A stretch of DNA of 18,676 nucleotides, taken from contig SXKQ01000006.1 in the NCBI GenBank assembly GCA_005778045.1, positions 1 through 18,676 on the forward strand, written 5' to 3'. Positions within the stretch are counted from its first letter, which is position 1. The number at the start of each line of letters is the position of its first letter. The position numbers were made by a program, and so were the translations under genes. The DNA comes from Planctomycetia bacterium. GTDB lineage: Bacteria; Planctomycetota; UBA1135; GCA-002686595. Below the pieces are notes generated by a model. It was not told the DNA's origin and ran no database searches. It worked only from the letters and a program-made list of their open reading frames with translations. Shown here one piece after another: positions 7,268 through 15,700 of the stretch.

Positions 7268-9154
7268 GTGAAGCTCCGCCTGCTCGCTCTCGGCTTCCTG
7301 TCTCTCTTGGGGGTCGCCGCGGCGTGCTCGGAAGAGCCGCGCGCGGGTTCACAGGCCCCGATGGCGCTCGCGACGACCCCGGCGGCCTCGGAGCTTCCGC
7401 AGGAACCCGCGAAGCCGTCTCTCGGTGAACTTCCGGCGCCGCGTGGCGAGCTGCGCAGTCCCGAGTTCGACGACAAGTACGCCCGCCGCGACAGTCGCGT
7501 CGACGGCTGGGACACGGAGCTCTTCAACGAGCGCGCGAGCGCGCAGCTCGCCGCGCTGGGCAAGCTGCTCGCGCATCCCGAGCAGCTCGGCGAGGAAGCT
7601 CTGGCCCCGCTCCTCGGCGAGCGCGCGGCCTGCGCGGACCTGCGGCCCCCCTGCGAGAGCGTGCCGATGGCCGGGAGTTCCTTCGCGGCCTGCCGCAGCG
7701 ACTCTCCTTCGCGTGAACTCGTGCACGTCGGAGTTCCCGGTGTGCTGGCGGCCTTGCGTGAGCTCGCGACGGCCTTTGGCGGCGAGCGCTCTGCCGCGAA
7801 GTTCAAGGTGCTCTCGGTCGAGCCCGAGGGCGAGTTCGTTCGCACGCGCGCGTACCTGCATGCCAAGGGCTTCGAGGCGGAGGGCGCGGTTCAGGTGCAC
7901 GCCACGTGGGAGTTGCGCTGGACGGCCTTGCCGAAGGAGCCCGCGGACGCGCTACCGCGGCTGGTACAGATTGAAGTGGACCGCCACGAGGAGCTGCAGC
8001 GCGTCGGCGCGGCGAGTCCGCTCTACGTGGAAGCTACCGATGCGATCTTCGGCGCCGACAAGGCCTTCGAGGCCCAGCTGCGGCCGGATCTGGAGCACTG
8101 GGCCGCGCGCGTCGACCGCACGCTCGGTATGTCGCTGATCGGGCACGAGGGCTTCGCACTCGGCGACGCCAACGGTGACGGCCTCGACGATCTCTACGTC
8201 GCTCAGCCGGGCGGGCTGCCCAACCGACTGTTCCTGCGCCAAGCGGACGGCACCGCGCGCGACGCGGCCGCGCTCGCGGGCGTCGATTTTCTCGATGCCT
8301 CGCGTAGCGCCTTGTTCGCAGACTTCGACAACGACGGTGATCAGGACCTCGCAGTCGAGCTCGATCCGCACGTGCTGCTCCTCCAGAACGACGGCTCGGG
8401 CAAGTTCACTGAGCGCGCGCGCGCGAGCGCGCCGAGCACCACCTCGCTCTCCGCCGTCGACTACGACTCGGATGGCGACCTCGACCTGTACTGCTGCGGC
8501 TACATCCTGCCCGACAGCGCCAACGTCACCCCGCTCCCTTACCACGACGCCAACAACGGCCGTCCCAACACGCTGCTGCGCAACGACGCCACGCCTGCAG
8601 CGGCCGCGTGGATCTTCGTCGACGCAACGCGCGAGAGCGGCCTCGAGGAAAACAACCGGCGCTTCAGCTTCGCCGCGAGCTGGGAAGACTACGACGACGA
8701 CGGCGACCTCGACTGCTACGTCGCCAACGACTTCGGTCGCAACAACCTCTATCGCAACGAGAGCGGCCAGTTCCGCGACGTCGCTGCCGCGGCCGGAGTC
8801 GAGGACATGGCGGCCGGCATGGGCGTCAGCTGGGGTGACTACGACGGCGACGGGGACTTCGACTTGTACGTGAGCAACATGTTCTCGTCGGCCGGCGAGC
8901 GCGTGGCGTACCAGCGCAAGTTCCACGCGGGCGACGATGCGCAGACGCGCGCGGGATTCCAGCGCCATGCCCGCGGCAACTCGCTGTTCCGCAATCGCGG
9001 CGACGGCACCTTCGAGGACATGAGCGAGCGCGCGGGCGTCACCATGGGGCGCTGGGCCTGGGGCTCGCTCTTCGTCGACCTCGACGAGGACGGCTGGCAG
9101 GACCTGTACGTGCCCAACGGCTTCGTCACCGGACAGGACCCGGCCGACTTGTGA
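7268..9154 (+). CDS. CRTAC1-like FG-GAP lipoprotein, part before an in-frame TGA
   Basis: This is the first 628 codons of a frame that continues past a TGA at 9152-9154 to 10819. The GTG at 7268 is chosen because it starts a signal peptide (KLRLLALGFLSLLGVAAAC), probably lipidated at Cys20, and sits 8 bases after a TAGAAT box. Residues 20-290 are not recognised. After them come six FG-GAP/VCBS calcium-binding loops of the DxDxDGxxD type, at about 300, 352, 398, 474, 524 and 604 (for example DFDNDGDQD, DYDGDGDFD), which build an integrin-like beta-propeller. The product would be secreted and surface- or membrane-anchored. The segment stops at DPADL while the family sequence clearly continues (SFFWRQVV...) in the same frame. 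Ending here would lose the ASPIC/UnbV, thioredoxin and TPR parts, so this is best read as half of one gene. Confidence 0.85.
   Translation: MKLRLLALGFLSLLGVAAACSEEPRAGSQAPMALATTPAASELPQEPAKPSLGELPAPRGELRSPEFDDKYARRDSRVDGWDTELFNERASAQLAALGKLLAHPEQLGEEALAPLLGERAACADLRPPCESVPMAGSSFAACRSDSPSRELVHVGVPGVLAALRELATAFGGERSAAKFKVLSVEPEGEFVRTRAYLHAKGFEAEGAVQVHATWELRWTALPKEPADALPRLVQIEVDRHEELQRVGAASPLYVEATDAIFGADKAFEAQLRPDLEHWAARVDRTLGMSLIGHEGFALGDANGDGLDDLYVAQPGGLPNRLFLRQADGTARDAAALAGVDFLDASRSALFADFDNDGDQDLAVELDPHVLLLQNDGSGKFTERARASAPSTTSLSAVDYDSDGDLDLYCCGYILPDSANVTPLPYHDANNGRPNTLLRNDATPAAAAWIFVDATRESGLEENNRRFSFAASWEDYDDDGDLDCYVANDFGRNNLYRNESGQFRDVAAAAGVEDMAAGMGVSWGDYDGDGDFDLYVSNMFSSAGERVAYQRKFHAGDDAQTRAGFQRHARGNSLFRNRGDGTFEDMSERAGVTMGRWAWGSLFVDLDEDGWQDLYVPNGFVTGQDPADL
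9152..9154 (+). other. In-frame TGA within the CRTAC1-like gene (candidate selenocysteine codon or nonsense mutation)
   Basis: Codon 629 of the frame starting at 7268 is TGA. Before it the protein reads GFVTGQDPADL; after it, without frame change, SFFWRQVVSLSPTPAQQ and 555 open codons follow. TGA is not reassigned here, since purL and purD, among others, end with it. Given the near absence of A-ending codons, the likely one-base parents are TGC (Cys) or TGG (Trp). Confidence 0.8.
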
Positions 9155-9164
9155 AGCTTCTTCT

Positions 9165-9183
9165 GGCGGCAGGTCGTGTCGCT
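9165..9183 (+). promoter_or_regulatory. SECIS-like hairpin downstream of the in-frame TGA
   Basis: GGCGGC (9165-9170) pairs with GTCGCT (9178-9183), giving four Watson-Crick and two G-U pairs around the 7-base loop AGGTCGT. The loop begins 17 bases after the TGA and has G as its second base. As I recall the bacterial SECIS consensus, it asks for a small apical loop with G in its first two positions, 16-37 bases from the UGA, so this fits. The E. coli fdhF element has loop AGGUCU at nearly the same distance. There is no bulged U in the stem, and chance hairpins are common at this GC content. Confidence 0.4.
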
Positions 9184-10819
9184 CTCCCCCACTCCCGCCC
9201 AGCAGGCCGCGCGCGCGAGCTACGAGCTCGGCTGGGTCGCGATCCATCGCATGCTGCGCGAGGGCCACTCGTGGAGCGGACGCGAAGAGGACTGCGCGTT
9301 CCTCAACACGCGCGATGGGCGCTTCGTGACGGCCTCGGGCCCGAGCGGGCTGGACCTGCCCGATGACACGCGAGCCGTCGCGCGCGTCGACTGGAACCTC
9401 GACGGGCGTTCCGACCTCGTGATCTCCGGCCGCAACTCGCCGCGCCTGCGGATCTTCCTGCAGCAGGGCGACAGGTCCGCGCGCACGCTGGAGTTCTCCC
9501 TGCGCGGACGCAGCTGCAACCGCGACGCCATCGGTGCGCGCGTCGAGCTCGAGCTCGACGATGGACGTCGGCTCGTGCAGGGTCTGCGCGCGGGCGAGGG
9601 ATACCTCGCCCAGTCGAGCAAGTGGGTTCACTTCGGACTCGGAAGCGCGCAGGCGATGCGCGTGCGCGTGCGCTGGCCGAAGCCGTCGACGGCGGGCTGG
9701 GAGGACTTCTCGCTCGCCGGTGACGCGGGACGCTTCGTGCTCGAAGAAGGCGCGGGTGTCGCGCGCACGGTCGAGCCCGCTGCGCCCCCGACGCTGGCTC
9801 TTGGGGCAGCCCGAGCGGCGCTGTCGAGCGAAGTGGCGCGCGTTCCGCTGGCCGCGCGCCTGCCGCTCCCTCCGCTTCCCATCCTCACGCCCGAGGGCGA
9901 GGCCGCGGACGTCAAGACGGGCATCGAGCCGCCGCTGCTCGTCACGCTCTGGGCGAGCTGGTGCGCGCCCTGCGCGGCGGAGATGAAGCAGTTCGTGGCG
10001 CGCGGAGACGAGCTGGAGAGCGCTGGGCTCTCGGTGCTGGCACTCTCCGTCGACGAGACCGCGACGCGGTCGGCCGCGCTGGAGATGCTCACGCGGGTCT
10101 CGTGGCCCTTCCATGCGGGTTTCGCCAGCGTCGAAGCGCTCGAGGCGCTCGATGCTTTGCAGGCGAGCGTGCTGGATCGCCGTCGTCGCACGCCGGTGCC
10201 CACGAGCTTTCTCGTCGACCGGGAGCGTCGGATCGCCGTGATCTACAAGGGCCCGGTCGACGTCGAGACCTTGCTCGTGGACGTCTCGCGACTTGGCGCG
10301 CGCGCGGAAGAGCTGCGCCAGCGCGCGGCTCCGTTCCCCGGACGCTGGAGCACGGCGGTGCCCGAGACGGATCTCACGGCGCTCGAGCTCTTGTACGTGG
10401 AGCGCGGGCTCACCCTTGCCGCGGATGACGTCGCGCGCGCCCGCATCGTGAGCAAGGAACGCACCCGGGCGCAGGTGCTGAACGACATGGGCAAGGTGCG
10501 CGCGCAGCAGGGCAAGCTGGAGGAGGCTGCCGCCAACTTCCTCGAGGCGGTCGAACTGGAGCCGCGCTCCCTCGAAGCCAACGTGAATGCTGCCTATGCG
10601 CTGCACCAGCTCGGGCACGTCGCGGATGCGATACCGCTGTACGAGGCCGCGCTGCGGCTCGATTCGCGCAACGTCACGGCGCTGTTCAACCTCGCGCTCG
10701 CCCGCTGCACGCTGGGTCGCTGCGAACTCGCGACTCAGGAACTCGCGGTGCTCGACGTCATCGATCCGCGTGCGGCGGCGGAGCTGCGGCGGCAGTTGAA
10801 GGAGTACTTCGGTCGATGA
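9176..10819 (+). CDS. CRTAC1-like protein, part after the TGA: FG-GAP, ASPIC/UnbV, thioredoxin domain and TPRs
   Basis: The frame is open from 9155; GTG 9176 is only the first start-like codon, and there is no signal peptide or Shine-Dalgarno sequence here, which argues against an independent gene. Numbering from 7268: YELGWVAIHRMLREGHSW, one more FG-GAP loop at about 708 (DWNLDGRSD), then an ASPIC/UnbV domain at about 741-808 (NRDAIGARVELELDD, QSSKWVHFGLGS, VRWPKP). A TlpA/redoxin-type thioredoxin domain follows from about 870, with active site WCAPC (Trp898-Cys902) and the cis-Pro segment TPVPTSFLVD. Two to three TPRs lie at about 1065-1165 (EEAAANFLEAVELEPRSLEANVNAAYAL). The thioredoxin domain suggests disulfide exchange in the periplasm and the TPRs partner binding. 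The stop overlaps the start of the next gene (ATGA). Full length with read-through would be 1183 residues. Confidence 0.85.
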   Translation: MSLSPTPAQQAARASYELGWVAIHRMLREGHSWSGREEDCAFLNTRDGRFVTASGPSGLDLPDDTRAVARVDWNLDGRSDLVISGRNSPRLRIFLQQGDRSARTLEFSLRGRSCNRDAIGARVELELDDGRRLVQGLRAGEGYLAQSSKWVHFGLGSAQAMRVRVRWPKPSTAGWEDFSLAGDAGRFVLEEGAGVARTVEPAAPPTLALGAARAALSSEVARVPLAARLPLPPLPILTPEGEAADVKTGIEPPLLVTLWASWCAPCAAEMKQFVARGDELESAGLSVLALSVDETATRSAALEMLTRVSWPFHAGFASVEALEALDALQASVLDRRRRTPVPTSFLVDRERRIAVIYKGPVDVETLLVDVSRLGARAEELRQRAAPFPGRWSTAVPETDLTALELLYVERGLTLAADDVARARIVSKERTRAQVLNDMGKVRAQQGKLEEAAANFLEAVELEPRSLEANVNAAYALHQLGHVADAIPLYEAALRLDSRNVTALFNLALARCTLGRCELATQELAVLDVIDPRAAAELRRQLKEYFGR

Positions 10820-11190
10820 GCGCAGGAGATCTCGTGCTGGTGGTCGACGACGAGGAAAGCCTGCGCACGATCGCCGAGGTCATGCTCACGCGAGCGGGCT
10901 ATCGCGTGGTGCTCGCCGCCGACGGGCTCGCGGCGCTGACGGCCCACGAGCGCAACGCGGGCGAGCTGCGCGCCGTGCTGCTCGACTGGACGCTTCCGTT
11001 GCTCGACGGCGAGGGAGTGCTGCAGGAGCTGCGGCGACGGGATGCGTCTCTGCCGGTGATCCTGTGCACGGGAACTGTGGTTTCCGGCGCGCAGCTCGTT
11101 GGCGTGCCGGGCGCGGCGCCGACGTCCCTGCCCAAGCCTTACCGGATGGCGCAGCTGCTCGCTGCCGTCGCTGCCGCGGTTGCGCGCTGA
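10816..11190 (+). CDS. Single-domain response regulator (CheY-like receiver)
   Basis: This encodes 124 residues, a bare receiver domain with no output domain. The acidic pocket is Asp11-Asp12-Glu13 (VVDDEES), the phospho-acceptor Asp57 (VLLDWTLPLLDG), the switch Thr85 (LCTGT) and the conserved Lys107 (LPKPY); all five are present, so it should be phosphorylated by a histidine kinase. No kinase is encoded in the window. It would act by protein contact or as a phosphorelay shuttle. The ATG overlaps the stop of the CRTAC1/thioredoxin/TPR frame (ATGA), and an AAGGAG lies upstream, so its translation is coupled to ribosomes finishing the 9176-10819 frame. That coupling is itself an argument that the part after the TGA is translated. 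Confidence 0.9.
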   Translation: MSAGDLVLVVDDEESLRTIAEVMLTRAGYRVVLAADGLAALTAHERNAGELRAVLLDWTLPLLDGEGVLQELRRRDASLPVILCTGTVVSGAQLVGVPGAAPTSLPKPYRMAQLLAAVAAAVAR

Positions 11191-11253
11191 CGCGCGTTCC
11201 TCAAGGGCGGGAAAGGCCCGATTCGGTGGCACGCACAGGGCCGGAGACGTTCG

Positions 11254-12384
11254 ATGAGCCCCCCCATGCCGCGCATCAGCTTGTGCATGATCGTGCGCGA
11301 CGAGGCCCAGAACCTCGAGCGCTGCCTGCGCTCGGTCGCAGGCGTCGTCGACGAGACCTGCGTGCTCGACACGGGCTCGACGGACGGCACCCCTGAGCTC
11401 GCGGCGCGACTGGGAGCTCGCGTCGGGCGTGCGGCGTGGACGGCGGACTTCGCCGCGGCCCGCAACGCATCCATCGCGCTGGCGAGCGGGGACTGGGTTC
11501 TCGTGCTCGACGCCGACGAGGAACTCGACCTCTCGGCGCAGGCGCCCGAGGAGCTGCGGTCTCGCCTGCTGGCATTCGTTCAGGCCTCGCAGGGCCGAGC
11601 CGGACGTCTGTGCATTCGCAATCGACTCGAAGGTGGCGAGACCTCGCAGGCGGATATCGTGCGTTTCTTCGCTTGCGACCCGCTGGGGCGTTACGAAGGT
11701 CGCATCCACGTGCAGTGGACTGTCGCAGGTTCGATGCCTCCGCGCGCGGACACGGGTGTCGCCGTGCTCCACCACGGCTATGCCCGAGAGACGGTCGAGC
11801 GGCGCGGCAAGCTCGCCCGCAATCTCGAGTTGCTCGCCGCCGAACTCGAAGCTCATCCGACGGATGGCTACGGCTGGTACCAGTACGGCCGCACGCTGTC
11901 GGCCGCGGGTGAGCATGCCCGCGCGCTCGAAGCGCTGGAGCGGGCGTTGAATCTCTCCAGCGACGCCGACGAGTGGGCCGTGCACGCGGTCGAGCTGGGT
12001 GCGCTGGCGTTGCGCGCTCTCCGGCACGTCGAGCAAGCTCGCTCCCTCGTCGAGGGCGCGCTCGGCATGGCGGTGGAGCGCACGGACACGCGCTTCCTCG
12101 CGGTGCTGCTCGCCCTCGACTGTGGCGACGTGACGAGCGCCGAGCTCGGCTTCCGCGCCTGTCTCGCTCAGGGTCCGTCGCGGGGCGGCGTCGAACGCTC
12201 CGAGGCGGCCGGGGGCTGGGCTGCCGCCTTCAACCTCGGCGTGATCTGCGAGCACACCGGCCGCCCGGAGGAGGCGGCTTCGCTCTATCGCGCCGCCCTC
12301 GCTGCCCGGCCCGGGGCCCCTCGCTGTGCGGAGGGACTGGAGCGACTTGAGGGCCCTCTATCCCGAGGCCCCGCGATCCGCTAG
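11254..12384 (+). CDS. Family 2 glycosyltransferase with C-terminal TPRs
   Basis: This encodes 376 residues. The N-terminal GT-A domain opens with ISLCMIVRDEAQNLERCL, then VLDTGSTDGTPELA (nucleotide-sugar binding) and the metal-binding DAD of LVLDADEEL. The segment DIVRFFACDPLGRYEGRIHVQW and the later HHGYARETVERRGKLARNLELL are typical of TPR-containing GT2 proteins. The C-terminal part, from about residue 205, is helical with TPR-like units (GYGWYQYGRTLSAAGEHARALEALERAL, AAFNLGVICEHTGRPEEAASLYRAAL). The start ATG at 11254 has GGAG 7 bases upstream; a second ATG at 11266 is possible. The sugar donor and acceptor cannot be inferred. There is no membrane segment, so it is cytoplasmic. It is 63 bases after the response regulator on the same strand and may belong to the same transcript. 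Confidence 0.88.
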   Translation: MSPPMPRISLCMIVRDEAQNLERCLRSVAGVVDETCVLDTGSTDGTPELAARLGARVGRAAWTADFAAARNASIALASGDWVLVLDADEELDLSAQAPEELRSRLLAFVQASQGRAGRLCIRNRLEGGETSQADIVRFFACDPLGRYEGRIHVQWTVAGSMPPRADTGVAVLHHGYARETVERRGKLARNLELLAAELEAHPTDGYGWYQYGRTLSAAGEHARALEALERALNLSSDADEWAVHAVELGALALRALRHVEQARSLVEGALGMAVERTDTRFLAVLLALDCGDVTSAELGFRACLAQGPSRGGVERSEAAGGWAAAFNLGVICEHTGRPEEAASLYRAALAARPGAPRCAEGLERLEGPLSRGPAIR

Positions 12385-12409
12385 CCTCTTCGGGCCCTAG
12401 AGCAGGTTC

Positions 12410-12628
12410 ATGAACTTCTTCTGCCGCCTTTTCGGTCACACTTGGGTTGCCGTCACGGATAACCCCAAGATCGCTTGGAACACCAAGGACGACGGTCAGG
12501 TGCTGCACGCCTCCCCCAGCGGCGAGACGCGCTTCTTTGACGAGTGCGTCCGCTGCCGCGAGCGCCGCGAGGTGGTCCCCACCCGCCGCTTCCCGGCCGC
12601 CAAGCCCGCAGAAGCGGCCAAGAGCTAG
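12410..12628 (+). CDS. Small putative zinc-binding protein (DUF1660-like)
   Basis: This encodes 72 residues. Four possible metal ligands are arranged as Cys5-(x4)-His10 in FCRLFGHTW, then CxxC in DECVRCRERRE, a small zinc-ribbon-like layout. The N-terminal CRLFGHxW is reminiscent of short DUF1660-type proteins known from phages and bacteria; that is a resemblance, not a proven relation. The tail is Ala/Lys/Pro-rich and probably disordered. It lies 25 bases after the glycosyltransferase stop. A TAGAGC precedes the ATG by 6 bases and an AGCAGG overlaps it. Codon use is like that of its neighbours, and the ligand pattern supports a real gene despite its size. Confidence 0.72.
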   Translation: MNFFCRLFGHTWVAVTDNPKIAWNTKDDGQVLHASPSGETRFFDECVRCRERREVVPTRRFPAAKPAEAAKS

Positions 12629-12721
12629 GCCCGAGGGTCCGAGGGAGCCCGGCGCCTGCCCGCGAGCGTTTGGGGCCAGCTCGTCGTTTTGAGCCCCTGA
12701 GCGGACAATCACCGCTCGCCC
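12629..12721. other. Intergenic region before the kinase gene, possible promoter
   Basis: These 93 bases hold GGGGC and GCCCC arms (about 12672-12676 and 12692-12696) that could form a weak hairpin with a T-rich loop side, possibly a terminator for the upstream gene. GACAAT (12704-12709) ends 12 bases before the ATG of the kinase gene and could be its -10. No good -35 is seen. Confidence 0.3.
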
Positions 12722-15700
12722 ATGTCGCCCTCGCAGCCCTCCATCGAGGATCTCGCCGCCGAGTACGAGCGCATCTATGCGCTCGGGGATCCCGCCGCGA
12801 TCGAGTCGGAGTTGCGGCGAGTGGAGGCGCTCACTCCGGAGTTGGGCGCGGCCCTGCGGCAGCGCTTCGCGCTGCTCGAGAACTTGCGCTCGCTTGCGCA
12901 GGATTCCGCGGCCGGGGCCGGCAAGCTGCTTGCCGGACTGCTGGAGCCGGCGGGCTCGGAAGGGCTGCGCGCGGAGTTGCTTGCGGAGATCGAGAACGAC
13001 ACGCAGGGCCTTTCGCCGCGCTTCGTCGAGCTCGACGAGCTCGCGCGCGGCGGCATGAGCGAGATCCTGCGCGCGTGGGATCCGGCGCTGAAGCGCGAAC
13101 TCGCGCTCAAGCGGCTCGCTCCCCACGGAGATCCTGACCGCGATCCGACTGCGACACAGGTGCGGCGCTTCATCGATGAGGCACGCATCACGGGCTCGCT
13201 CGAGCATCCGTCGATCGTGCCGGTGCATCACTTCGGCTTCGATCCGGCTGGCCGACTGTATTTCACGATGCAGCGCGTGCCGGGGCCGACCTTTGCGGAG
13301 GTGATCGAGCTCTCTTGCAACGGAGACCCTGTCTGGACGTTGCCGCGCGTCGTGCGCGCCTTGCTCGGAGTGTGCGAGGCGGTGGCCTTCGCGCACGACC
13401 AGCGCGTGATCCACCGCGACATCAAGCCTTCGAACATCAAGGTGGGACGCTTCGGTGAGATCTATCTGCTCGACTGGGGCGTGGCCCGGCGACTCGACGC
13501 GTCCGACTCGCCGACGCCCGATGGCGAGGATGAGGACCTCGCTCTCGACGAAGGCCTGCGTACTGCCAGCGGAGTGATCGTCGGAACGCCGGCCTTCATG
13601 GCGCCCGAGCAGGCGCTCGGTCTCTCGGCGCCGCACCCGCACACGGACGTCTACAGCCTCGGTGCGGTGCTCTATCAGGTGCTCTGCGGTGAGCCGCCCT
13701 ACGGTCGCGTTCCAACCTCGGTTGGATCGACGGACGCCACGACGATCGAGCGTGTCCTCGCTGGGCCGCCGGAGCCGCTCGCGACGATCGCTCCCGACGC
13801 GGATTCGGAACTCGTCTCGATCTGCGAACGCGCGATGTCGCGCGAGTCGAGCATGCGCTACACGGATGCACGCGACCTCGCGCAGGACCTGCATGCGTGG
13901 CTCGATGGTCGCGTCGTGCGCGCTCACGCACAGGGCGCGCTGGCGGAATTCGGAAAGTGGATGCGGCGCAATCGGCTGGCGGCAGCGAGCCTCGCCGCGG
14001 TGCTCGTCGGTTCTGTCGCCGTGGCGCTCTGGACGGCGCGGGCCAACGAGAAACTGAGTCGCGCGCGCGTCGCCGCGGATGCAAGTCGTGAGCTCGCGCT
14101 CGAATCCGAGCGCAACGCCCGCATGATCGCCGCAGCCAGTGCTGCGGATTCCGGCGAACTTCTGATGGCGCAGCGCATGCTCGACGAGACGCCGGAGAAG
14201 CAGGCGGACTGGGAGTGGCGGCACCTCGCGCTGCGCGTCGATTCCAGCGAGCGCGTGCTCGCCGACTTGGGCGCGAGCATTCACGCCGCGCAGCTGCTCG
14301 CCGAGCCTCCCGCGCTCGTCGTCGCGTGCGCGGATGGCTCCGTGCGCTGGCACGATGTCGCGACAGGCGCGTGCTTGCGCGAGTGGCGCGTCGAGACGGG
14401 CGCGGCGACAGCGCTCGTCATCGCTCCCGCGGCGGAGCGCTGCTTCGTCGGTCGCGACGATGGCGCGGTTGAAGTCTTCACTCTCTCGGGCGAGCGGCTC
14501 GCGAAGAGCCCTGCGGGCGTCGACTCGGTCGCCACGCTGTCCTGCTCGGACGACGGTCGGCTCGTGATCTCGGGACATGGGGATCACAAGCGTGTCTACC
14601 AAGGCTGGCTGCTCGACGAGCCCCTGCTCGCGCGGCTCTGGCGGCGCGAAGGCCGTGCGCTTGCGAGCACGTTCCTGCCCGGAACTCGGTTGGCCCTGAT
14701 CGGGGCGGCTGCCTCGACGGATCGCGGTCAATCCGCGACCTTGATCGACGGCCTGTCGGGAGCGTGGCTCGGCCGCTGCGGCGATCAGGGCGAGCGCCTG
14801 TACGACATCGAGCTCTCGCCCGGCGGCGATTCTTTGGCGCTGCTCTCCTGGGACGGGACGCTCTCGATGCGTCGGCTGTTCGTTCGCGAGCCCCTCTGGA
14901 GCGTCCAGCACAAGGGGCCCGAGGGGCGACCGTTCCCGGGTACGTCCGTCGCCTTCGCGCCCGGTGGAGCGCTGCTGGCGAGCGGCGGCTGGGATCGCAG
15001 CCTGCATGTGTGGGATGCGCGCGATGGCGCGCACCTGGGCCAGCGCTTTGGCCATCGGGACCGCATCACGTTCGTGAGCTTCCTCGCCAGCGGTCGGGTG
15101 CTGACCGCCTCGCTCGACGGGACCATGCGCGAGTGGGACCTCGCAAGCGATACCGGGATCCGGCGTGTGCCCCACCCCCACTGGGTGCTGGACCTTGAAT
15201 ACGCTCCGGATGGCGAGCGCCTTGCCACGGGATGTCGCGACGGCCGCCTGCGTGTGTTCGATCGGCGCAGCGGCGAGAGCCTTGCGGACAGCGCGCCGAA
15301 GCAGGGCATGGGCTGCTATTCCGTGTCGTGGAGTCCGGATGGCCGCTGGATTGCGACCGCCGACAGCTGGTACCCCCCGGAATACGGCAAGGTCAGCGGT
15401 TTCCACCTGCACGACGCCCGCACCTACCAGCGTGTCGCTTCGTTCCTCGCGCCCTCGGCCTCCGTGCTCGAGCTCGCCTTCCTCTCGGATTCTCGCACGC
15501 TGGCTCTCGCCCGCCACAACGGCACCGTCGAGCTCTGGGATGCGCTGACGGGCCAGCTGCGGCTGCGTCTGGGCGCTCACGCGCACCCGCGGGTGAACTC
15601 CATCGACCTCTCCCCCGACGGCCGCCGGCTCGCCAGCGCAGGCTTCGACGGCACGGTGCGCCTCTGGAACCTCTCGAACGGCGCCTGCGAGCGCGTCTTC

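Noticed and set aside
9152..9154. Genome-wide reassignment of TGA to a sense codon
   Set aside because: purL, purD and the frame ending at 10819 use TGA as a normal stop at the expected family length, often in ATGA overlaps with the next gene.
9120..9200. Frameshift as the cause of the split CRTAC1-like gene
   Set aside because: The parts before and after the TGA are in the same frame, and the conserved-looking text continues without any inserted or lost base, so only one codon is affected.
7952..10618. Minus-strand open frame of about 888 codons opposite the CRTAC1-like gene
   Set aside because: Same codon-on-codon shadow effect. The sense strand carries FG-GAP, ASPIC/UnbV and thioredoxin motifs. 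The antisense frame runs through the TGA position because TGA reads TCA on the other strand.
11191..11253. Terminator between the response regulator and the glycosyltransferase
   Set aside because: Only a 4-bp GGGC/GCCC pairing without a T-run is visible, which is expected by chance at this GC content.
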